6,785 nucleotides of DNA from assembly GCA_030619215.1 (NCBI GenBank), contig JAUXBV010000192.1, positions 1 to 6,785 of the forward strand, in the 5' to 3' direction. A program made the translations under genes and the position numbers. The notes below the pieces were generated by a model. The model saw only the letters and a list, made by a program, of their open reading frames with translations, did not search any database and had not been told where the DNA came from. The stretch comes from Fibrobacterota bacterium (GTDB taxonomy: Bacteria; Fibrobacterota; Chitinivibrionia; Chitinivibrionales; JANQEN01). Below are positions 1 to 4,928 of this stretch, in pieces; position 1 is the stretch's first letter, and every line of letters begins with the position of its first letter.

Positions 1-1
1 C

Positions 2-1150
2 AAGGCTGTGGTGCTTACTGCGGAAGAGATCATCGACTATGTTGACAAGAAAGGTGTAGAAGCGGCAGCAAAGGAAGTCGATGTAGTTACCACCGCCACA
101 TTCGGCCCTATGTGTTCGTCGGGATGTTTCCTGAACTTCGGGCATTCCAAACCGAAGATCCGCATGTCGGAAGCCTGGATTGAGGATGTCCTCGTCTATA
201 CAGGCATTGCGGCTGTTGACGTTTATCTCGGCGCAACACAGATACGTTACGGTGATCCGGCGAACATGTATCACCCGGGGGAGTTTCGCTATGGCGGCGG
301 TCATGTTATAGAGGATCTCATTGCCGGAAAGACGCTTCAGCTCTTTGCGCTCTCCTATGGAACCGATGACTACCCGCTGCGTGAGCTTCGCACCTACTTT
401 ACCATTGACGACCTGAACCAGGCCATCATGGTCAATCCCCGCAACTGCTACCAGAATTACAACGTGGCAATAAATGATTCGGATAAAACAATCTATTCTT
501 ATATGGGATGCCTTGAGCCCAACAGAAAGAATGCAAGTTATTGTTCTGCAGGCCAGCTTTCACCGCTACTTAACGATCCTTACTATGACACGATTGGGGT
601 GGGAACAGGAGTCTGGTTAGCTGGTGCACATGGTCATGTTTATGCAGAGGGAACTCAACACGCAGGCAGCTGTGAGAGAACACCTAACGGAGTCCCCAAA
701 GAAGGTGCAGGCACCCTGGCATTGACCGGCGACATGAAGCAGATGCGTCCGGGGTTCGCGCGGGGGGTATCTTTTCGCGGGTACGGCATATCCCTGGCTG
801 TGGGAGTAGGAATTCCAATTCCCATTTTAAACGAGGATATACTGAAGAGAACATGCGTCCGCGACAATGACATACTGGCGCCGGTAATTGATTACAGCGA
901 TGACTATCCGCAGAAAACCGGCAAGGTTATATGCCATGTCAGCTATGAGCAATTGCGAAGCGGTGAGATAGAAGTTGAAGGGAAAAAGGTTGCCGTGGGC
1001 TCACTCTCCTCATACCACAAGGCTTTGGAGATTGCAAATTTATTAGCTGATGAGATAAGGCGCGGTGATTTTTTCGTTACTCAGCCTATTTCATCTCTTC
1101 CTAAGGACACTGCAATGAAATCACTTATGGCAAAGGAGAAACCAGCATGA
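2..1150 (+). CDS. Homocysteine biosynthesis protein (DUF39 family), 5'-partial
   Basis: This is the DUF39/COG1900 family. In methanogens its members, with the ferredoxin-like partner, put sulfide sulfur into aspartate semialdehyde to give homocysteine, probably through a cysteine persulfide, in the cytoplasm. The sequence shows the family's Cys-rich segment GPMCSSGCFLNFGH (residues 33-46 counting from the GTG at position 8), a second conserved Cys in RNCYQNYN (about 147), the segment around AGAHGHVYAEGTQH (205-218) and a C-terminal GSLSSYHKALEIA. The frame is open to the window edge, and codons 2-7 read Lys-Ala before VVLTAEE, which matches the usual family context (KAVV.TAEE). The gene therefore very likely starts upstream, and the GTG at 8 is probably internal. 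No CBS domains follow the catalytic domain, unlike the methanogen MA1821 form. It overlaps the next gene by ATGA, so the two are translationally coupled. The family call is secure; the exact chemistry comes from archaeal work. Confidence 0.9.
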   Translation, partial: KAVVLTAEEIIDYVDKKGVEAAAKEVDVVTTATFGPMCSSGCFLNFGHSKPKIRMSEAWIEDVLVYTGIAAVDVYLGATQIRYGDPANMYHPGEFRYGGGHVIEDLIAGKTLQLFALSYGTDDYPLRELRTYFTIDDLNQAIMVNPRNCYQNYNVAINDSDKTIYSYMGCLEPNRKNASYCSAGQLSPLLNDPYYDTIGVGTGVWLAGAHGHVYAEGTQHAGSCERTPNGVPKEGAGTLALTGDMKQMRPGFARGVSFRGYGISLAVGVGIPIPILNEDILKRTCVRDNDILAPVIDYSDDYPQKTGKVICHVSYEQLRSGEIEVEGKKVAVGSLSSYHKALEIANLLADEIRRGDFFVTQPISSLPKDTAMKSLMAKEKPA

Positions 1151-1566
1151 GTGAGACCGTAACAAAAAAAATGATGCTTTATTTCCCAAAATGTGAAGTT
1201 GAGACGCCCATCATTTACTACCTGGTAAAAGACCATGATCTTATGGTTAATGTATTTCGTGCAAAGGTAACTCCCGAAGAGGAGGGATACCTTGTCCTTG
1301 ACGTAACAGGCACTGAAGAGGATATTAAGAAAGGCATGGACTTTGTAAAGACTTTCGGCGTTACGATCAACTATACCAACAAGGGAGTAATACGTAAGGA
1401 GAATCGTTGTACCCATTGCGGTGTCTGCATAACGTTCTGCCCTACAAAAGCACTGCAAATCACCAACATGGCAACGAGAGAGGTCGTATACAACTCGGAT
1501 GATTGTATTGAATGCCTTGCGTGTACCCGTGTTTGTCCTTTTAACGCCTGTGTATCGACGTTTTAA
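1147..1566 (+). CDS. NIL domain / 4Fe-4S ferredoxin, partner of the homocysteine biosynthesis protein
   Basis: A 139-residue two-part protein. Residues about 8-78 form a NIL domain, a small ferredoxin-like alpha-beta fold first known from methionine ABC transporter ATPases. Residues 85-139 form a two-cluster ferredoxin with CTHCGVCITFCP (Cys 88, 91, 94, 98) and CIECLACTRVCP (Cys 120, 123, 126, 130). Both are complete CxxCxxCxxxCP motifs, so two [4Fe-4S] clusters are expected. This is the architecture of methanogen MA1822, encoded beside the DUF39 protein and needed with it for sulfide-dependent homocysteine formation; it is thought to supply electrons for reducing the sulfur intermediate. The start ATG overlaps the stop of the upstream gene (ATGA, 1147-1150), which supports both the start choice and an obligate functional pair. 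The role in electron delivery is inferred from the family. Confidence 0.92.
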   Translation: MSETVTKKMMLYFPKCEVETPIIYYLVKDHDLMVNVFRAKVTPEEEGYLVLDVTGTEEDIKKGMDFVKTFGVTINYTNKGVIRKENRCTHCGVCITFCPTKALQITNMATREVVYNSDDCIECLACTRVCPFNACVSTF

Positions 1567-1594
1567 TGGTTTTCCCCTTGCGTAAAATCTTGAA

Positions 1595-2290
1595 ATGGAG
1601 ACTCGAAAACGAACCTACCGGACTTTTATTTTTAAAGAGGCTGTTTTTCGTATCTGCATAGACAAATTTGATGTTGTAACAAAGGAAATATTACTACAGC
1701 GACAAATCCTTGAAAGCTATATCGAACGCCATCCCGCTTTCCGGCATTCTCTCAAGCCAATTGAGCTTCTCACGGACCCGCCTTTAGCAGCACAACGTAT
1801 GGCACGAGCAGCCCGGCTGGTTGGCGTCGGGCCGATGGCTGCTGTTGCAGGTACTATGGCACAGCTTGCGGCTGAGGCGGGAATGGAAGCGGGTGCAACT
1901 GAGGTTATAGTTGAAAACGGAGGTGATATTTTCCTCCGAGCTGCCGAGCCTGTAGTCATCGGCCTTTACGCCGGTTCAGCACAGGTAGCGGATAAGCTTG
2001 CCTTCCTGTTAAAACCGGAAGACACCCCGGTCTCAGTATGCTCTTCCTCAGGAAAAATGGGGCACTCAATGAGTAAAGGAGATTGCGACCTTGCCACGGT
2101 TCTGGCAAAAGATGCAGCAGTCGCAGATGCAGCAGCGACCCTTGCGGCCAACCTTGTCAGGACCGTTGATGATGTGGACAGGACTTTAGAACAGATTGAG
2201 GCTATTGAGGGTGTTGATGGTGTATTGATAGTTAAGGAAGATCGGGTCGGGCTTGCGGGGAGATTACCACAATTGATTAAATCGCAGTGA
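1595..2290 (+). CDS. UPF0280 / COG2122 (ApbE-like) protein, sulfide assimilation
   Basis: A 231-residue member of UPF0280 (COG2122), a family distantly related to ApbE flavin transferases. Family landmarks are RTYR near the N-terminus (6-9), GVGPMAAVAGTMAQ (77-90), VENGGDIF (106-113) and a C-terminal block VCSSSGKMGHS...DAAVADAAATLAAN (148-186) that resembles the metal/AD-T region of ApbE. Cys149 and Cys164 lie in that block. In Methanosarcina the homologue MA1715 is needed for efficient use of sulfide for homocysteine synthesis, but its chemistry is not settled. It follows the ferredoxin gene by 28 bp, which places it in the same operon and fits that role. The ATG at 1595 is the first start after an in-frame TAA at 1583, and it gives the usual family N-terminus. 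No good Shine-Dalgarno precedes it, so translation may depend on coupling to the upstream gene. Length is normal and the reading frame is intact. Confidence 0.9.
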   Translation: METRKRTYRTFIFKEAVFRICIDKFDVVTKEILLQRQILESYIERHPAFRHSLKPIELLTDPPLAAQRMARAARLVGVGPMAAVAGTMAQLAAEAGMEAGATEVIVENGGDIFLRAAEPVVIGLYAGSAQVADKLAFLLKPEDTPVSVCSSSGKMGHSMSKGDCDLATVLAKDAAVADAAATLAANLVRTVDDVDRTLEQIEAIEGVDGVLIVKEDRVGLAGRLPQLIKSQ

Positions 2291-2325
2291 ATTTATTTGA
2301 CTGAAAATGGTTAAATTGTCATTCA

Positions 2326-2420
2326 CACCTTTGGTGCACTATAGTCCGTGAAGACGGCAGAGTCCACCGATGAATCGGTACTTCGCCCTTTGGGGGGAAT
2401 CCAGCGTCCTATACTTTTGC
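2326..2420. other. Cluster of four short hairpins, candidate structured RNA or 3' element
   Basis: Starting 35 bp after the UPF0280 stop codon there is a run of small inverted repeats. They are CACC-TTT-GGTG (2326-2336), CCGT-GAAG-ACGG (2346-2357), ACCGAT-GA-ATCGGT (2366-2379) and TTC.CCC-TTT-GGG..GAA (2382-2399). The last three could be enclosed by TATAG (2340-2344) pairing with CTATA (2409-2413), giving a multibranch, cloverleaf-like fold. The first and last hairpins share the core CCTTTGG. The segment is clearly richer in GC than the DNA on either side of it. No T-run follows, so it is not an ordinary intrinsic terminator. I do not recognise a known riboswitch, ribozyme or tRNA. It may be a 3' UTR structure of the sulfide operon, a small RNA on either strand, or a remnant of a mobile element. 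Confidence 0.35.
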
Positions 2421-2558
2421 AATTACCCCTTTAGTAATAACGTAAAAATATGCATTAATAATTCTTTAATTCATAATGATTAAATGGAGCAATAGGGAAA
2501 AAGCAAGCTTGATTTATTTTGTTTCTATTGTCAAATACTAAATTCAACCGGTTGTTGC

Positions 2559-2732
2559 TTAAGCGGTAGTATTAATCTGATTCTGAGCCTCGTCCTCATT
2601 TCCACCTGTTGCCTGTGCCTCTTTATCTTGCTCTTGTACTCGTTCCTCCTGAGCCAGTTCCTTTTTTGTATTATCTACTTCTTTTATAAAATTTTGACCT
2701 TCTGCAGGCGTAACTTCTTCAATCGGAGCCAT
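2559..2732 (-). CDS. Small acidic hypothetical protein (57 aa)
   Basis: A complete 57-codon ORF on the minus strand, running from ATG at 2732 to TAA at 2559. I do not recognise the product. It begins MAPIEEVTPAEG and ends NQINTTA. About 14 Asp/Glu face 5 Lys/Arg, with many Gln and Ala and no Cys, Trp or Tyr, so it should be strongly acidic, soluble and probably disordered or a single amphipathic helix in the middle (about 15-40). There is no signal peptide or membrane segment. Support that it is real: a Shine-Dalgarno-like AAGGAAGG at an ideal 6-nt spacing, a TATAAT box about 45 bp upstream of the ATG, an isolated position in AT-rich DNA where random ORFs would look Lys/Asn/Phe/Ile rich instead, and sensible codon use. 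Nothing in its surroundings reveals a function. Confidence 0.6.
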   Translation of the reverse strand: MAPIEEVTPAEGQNFIKEVDNTKKELAQEERVQEQDKEAQATGGNEDEAQNQINTTA

Positions 2733-2738
2733 AGGTTA

Positions 2739-2746
2739 CCTTCCTT
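2739..2746 (-). promoter_or_regulatory. Shine-Dalgarno of the 57-aa small ORF
   Basis: On the minus strand AAGGAAGG lies 6 nt before the ATG at 2732. It is a good ribosome-binding match, and better than those of several larger genes in the window. It fixes the start of the small acidic ORF. Confidence 0.55.
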
Positions 2747-2776
2747 TTGTTTATGAGTGAATATACCTTCCCCTTT

Positions 2777-2782
2777 ATTATA
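2777..2782 (-). promoter_or_regulatory. Possible -10 box for the 57-aa small ORF
   Basis: A perfect TATAAT on the minus strand would place transcription start near 2770, about 37 nt upstream of the ATG at 2732. No good -35 hexamer is seen at 16-18 nt, and the surrounding DNA is AT-rich, so a chance match is possible. Confidence 0.3.
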
Positions 2783-2975
2783 TCGGCTAAAATCGTATAT
2801 TCTTTATATATTTATTTTAATTGTATGAATTATAGTTAGTTTTATTTTCATTCATTCTCAACCGCGATAGATTTTTTATTAAAAAACGAACAATAAGTTG
2901 CAAAAAATAGTAAATTAATTTAACTTATTTTATATTTTTCATTCAGTAAAATTCATTTATCAAATTGAAGAAAAA

Positions 2976-3809
2976 ATGCATCACTTTGAATCTTTAATTA
3001 AAGAGTTAACACCTGGTATTGTCACTGTTCTTGGTGTACCCTTTGATAAGAATTCTTCATTCAAATCCGGTTCGGATGCTGCTCCGCCTGCCATTCGTAA
3101 AGCATTGCACAGCCCTTCCACTAACCTTTGTGCAGAAAACGGTGTTAATTTAGGCACTGAGCCGCACTGGCGTGAATTAGGAGATCTGGAATTACCGGGT
3201 GACAGCAATAAAGCGTTTAAAGAAATTCAACGCTCAATATCCCAGATACTTGAGCGCGACGCACGAGTGATATCATTAGGAGGGGATCACTCTATTACTT
3301 ATCCTATTATTTGTGCTTACGCTAAAAAGTACCCTTTGTTAAATATTCTCCACATCGATGCTCACCCTGATTTATATGATGAGCTGGATGGCAATCGAAA
3401 TTCCCATGCCTGCCCTTTTGCACGCATTCTGGAAAAGGAGCCGGCAATCCGTCTGGTACAGGTTGGCATCAGGACGATGACGCCGCATCAGCGTGAGCAG
3501 GCCGAGCGTTTTGATGTAGAAGTTATTGAGATGCGCGATTGGCATAAAGGAATTCAAATTGAGTTTGACGGCCCCGTTTATTTATCATTTGATATGGATG
3601 CCATTGACCCTGCATTTGCTCCCGGAGTATCGCATATTGAACCCGGAGGCTTTTCAACCCGTGATGTTCTGGGGATTATCCGGAACTTAAAAGCTGAAAT
3701 TGTTGGTGCTGATATTGTTGAATTTAATCCTGAATGCGATGTTAATGATATTACCGCTATGGTTGCCGCAAAGATTCTGAAAGAGATTATAGCGAAGATG
3801 TTGAAATAA
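2976..3809 (+). CDS. Ureohydrolase (arginase/agmatinase family), plant-arginase-like
   Basis: A 277-residue binuclear-manganese ureohydrolase, which hydrolyses a guanidino group to release urea: arginine to ornithine, or agmatine to putrescine. The metal-binding motifs are all present: GGDHS (His105), HIDAHPD (Asp128, His130, Asp132) and SFDMDAIDP (Asp206, Asp208). The substrate-side loop NSHACPFARI (His144) and the segment FAPGVSHIEPGGFSTRDVL (214-232) resemble plant arginases, which read HASSFARI and PGVSHIEPGGLS, more than typical bacterial agmatinase (GTGTPEPGG). The C-terminal VGADIVEFNPECD...TAMVAAKI is also plant-like. Plant enzymes of this type use arginine and in some cases agmatine, so the substrate is left open. 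ATG 2976 is preceded by only a weak GAAG; no better start exists. The AT-rich 240 bp upstream probably holds the promoter, but I cannot pick one. The next gene starts 31 bp downstream, which indicates an operon. Confidence 0.92.
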   Translation: MHHFESLIKELTPGIVTVLGVPFDKNSSFKSGSDAAPPAIRKALHSPSTNLCAENGVNLGTEPHWRELGDLELPGDSNKAFKEIQRSISQILERDARVISLGGDHSITYPIICAYAKKYPLLNILHIDAHPDLYDELDGNRNSHACPFARILEKEPAIRLVQVGIRTMTPHQREQAERFDVEVIEMRDWHKGIQIEFDGPVYLSFDMDAIDPAFAPGVSHIEPGGFSTRDVLGIIRNLKAEIVGADIVEFNPECDVNDITAMVAAKILKEIIAKMLK

Positions 3810-3823
3810 AAATTTATTAAAAT

Positions 3824-3835
3824 AGGAGACATAGG
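3824..3835 (+). promoter_or_regulatory. Ribosome-binding region of the carbon-nitrogen hydrolase gene
   Basis: AGGAGA (3824-3829) lies 11 nt before the ATG at 3841, and a second AGG (3833-3835) is 5 nt before it. Either could pair with 16S rRNA. Their position in the 31-bp gap supports the ATG at 3841 and independent initiation within the two-gene operon. Confidence 0.5.
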
Positions 3836-3840
3836 TTAAA

Positions 3841-4665
3841 ATGAAAATAGCACTTATTCAGCAAAAAGCAACTGAGGATCGGGAAGCTAATCGTATAAAG
3901 GGGCTTGATGCAGTTGATAGGGCTGCTGAGCAGGGCGCACAGGTTATCTGCTTTGCAGAGCTTGCTTTTGTGCCGTTTTATCCGCAGGAACCGGCAACAG
4001 GATCTGTATTAGAATTGGCTGAAACTATTCCCGGACCGACAACGGAGGCATTTTGCGTAAAAGCGAAAGAGCATGACGTTGTTATTGTTCTTAATCTTTT
4101 TGAGCGGGACGGGGAGAGAACATTCGATTCCTCACCGGTGATTGATGCAGACGGTACAATACTCGGTGTTACCCGCATGGTTCACATAACAGAGTATGAG
4201 TATTTTCATGAGCAGAGCTACTATGCACCGGGAGATAGGGGTGCTCCCGTATATAAGACGAAATACGGCAGTATTGGTGTGTCCATTTGCTATGACCGGC
4301 ATTTCCCTGAGTACATGCGTGCGCTTGGACTTAACGGTGCGGAAATTGTTATAATCCCGCAAGCAGGAGCAGTCGGGGAATGGCCTGAAGGGCTTTACGA
4401 AGCGGAGATGCGTATCGCGGCCTTTCAGAACGGCTATTTCACGGCGCTGTGCAACCGGGTGGGGAAGGAGAAGTACCTGAACTTTGCCGGCGAATCTTTT
4501 GTGTGTGACCCTTTCGGTAATGTCATTGCCCGTGCAGGTGAGGGGATGGAAGAGATTCTTTTTTGTGAGATTGACAGGGAGCGGATAGCACAATCGTATG
4601 CCCGCAAGCTTTTTTTCCGCCATAGAAGGCCGGAGCTTTATGGGGAGTGGCTTTCAAAGAAATAA
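3841..4665 (+). CDS. Carbon-nitrogen hydrolase (nitrilase superfamily), N-carbamoylputrescine amidase/beta-ureidopropionase-like
   Basis: A 274-residue nitrilase-superfamily hydrolase with an alpha-beta-beta-alpha sandwich fold; members cleave amides, N-carbamoyl groups or nitriles in the cytoplasm. Two of the three catalytic residues are clear: Glu40 in CFAELAF and the nucleophile Cys150 in GVSICYDRHFPEYMR. The position of the catalytic Lys, normally YRKxH, aligns with TRMVH (111-115), so it reads Met113 with Arg112 before it. The following EQSYYAPGD (124-132) matches the family, so the alignment is not in doubt. The segment AGAVGEWPEGLYEAEMRIAAFQNGYF (175-200) is intact. I recall relatives that also carry RMVHI, so this may be a subfamily trait, not damage. 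It lies 31 bp after the ureohydrolase gene, so an amide or carbamoyl substrate from arginine/agmatine metabolism is a reasonable guess. The substrate is not determined, and activity depends on whether another residue replaces Lys. Confidence 0.9.
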   Translation: MKIALIQQKATEDREANRIKGLDAVDRAAEQGAQVICFAELAFVPFYPQEPATGSVLELAETIPGPTTEAFCVKAKEHDVVIVLNLFERDGERTFDSSPVIDADGTILGVTRMVHITEYEYFHEQSYYAPGDRGAPVYKTKYGSIGVSICYDRHFPEYMRALGLNGAEIVIIPQAGAVGEWPEGLYEAEMRIAAFQNGYFTALCNRVGKEKYLNFAGESFVCDPFGNVIARAGEGMEEILFCEIDRERIAQSYARKLFFRHRRPELYGEWLSKK

Positions 4666-4807
4666 GAAAGCTTTTATTAAAGAACCGTTGGCCTGAATAG
4701 GTATAAACAGGCAAGCCAGGGCACCCTTTTAAAATCAAACTTAAAATCCATTGTTTTTTATAGCGCAATAATGAATATTATCATATCTTGTCCAGCAGAG
4801 ATGGATA

Positions 4808-4865
4808 AGAGTCTGTAGCTCGAATTATCTACGCGTGCCGCGTGTATAATTCTCACACAGACTCT
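4808..4865. repeat. 58-nt long imperfect hairpin upstream of the ThyX-like gene
   Basis: Nested inverted repeats form one long stem: AGAGTCTGT (4808-4816) with ACAGACTCT (4857-4865), GAATTAT (4822-4828) with ATAATTC (4846-4852), and ACGCG (4831-4835) with CGCGT (4839-4843) around a TGC loop. That is 21 perfect pairs interrupted by two small, almost symmetric internal loops (AGCTC/TCAC and CT/GT). It ends 63 bp before the ATG at 4929. A short T5 (4876-4880) lies 10 nt downstream, too far for a standard intrinsic terminator. It could end or process the upstream operon transcript, or act in the 5' leader of the ThyX-like gene. No target-site duplication is evident at its ends. Confidence 0.65.
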
Positions 4866-4910
4866 AAATAGTGCATTTTTCAGTTTTATTACCTGAACAT
4901 AAAATTAAAA

Positions 4911-4920
4911 AGGTGAAGGA
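4911..4920 (+). promoter_or_regulatory. Ribosome-binding site of the ThyX-like gene
   Basis: AGGTGAAGGA ends 8 nt before the ATG at 4929. The GAAGGA part is well spaced and is followed by a T7 tract and the start codon. It supports the chosen start, which also gives the expected N-terminal MKVYLAGYN. Confidence 0.6.
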
Positions 4921-4928
4921 ATTTTTTT

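Noticed and set aside
1081..1458. A 125-codon minus-strand open frame across the DUF39/ferredoxin junction.
   Set aside because: Both overlapped plus-strand genes are clear family members with intact motifs, and the minus frame has no recognisable features.
2336..2360. ACTATAGTCC resembles the S element (P7 strand) of a group I intron.
   Set aside because: No matching R/P7 partner (GACTA-type) or P3-P8 core is present upstream within reach, so there is no intron core. The match is short enough to be chance.
2366..2379. CCGATGA could suggest a hammerhead ribozyme core.
   Set aside because: The required CTGANGA and GAAA core elements are not both present, and the segment is better explained as a simple 6-bp hairpin.
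2545..2554. Perfect 10-bp palindrome CAACCGGTTG just after the stop of the small minus-strand ORF.
   Set aside because: Too short, with no loop and no following T-run on the minus strand. It could be an operator or half of a weak terminator, but nothing supports either.
4132..4623. A 163-codon minus-strand open frame.
   Set aside because: It lies wholly inside the well-conserved carbon-nitrogen hydrolase gene, shows no recognisable motif and has no ribosome-binding site; it is a shadow frame.
4691..4730. GCCTG/CAGGC inverted repeat followed by AGGGCACCCTTTT after the carbon-nitrogen hydrolase gene, considered as an intrinsic terminator.
   Set aside because: The 5-bp stem has a 12-nt loop and is 14 nt from the T4 run. 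The GGGCACCC part cannot form a stable loop.
4751..4781. TTGTTT and TATTAT considered as a promoter for the ThyX-like gene.
   Set aside because: The 19-nt spacer is too long and the -35 match is poor in AT-rich DNA. A real promoter may lie here but cannot be assigned.
4769..4783. Fur-box-like sequence ending in ATTATCA upstream of the ThyX-like gene.
   Set aside because: Only the right half matches the 7-1-7 consensus. The left half matches 4 of 7 positions, as expected by chance in AT-rich DNA, and no iron-related gene is nearby.
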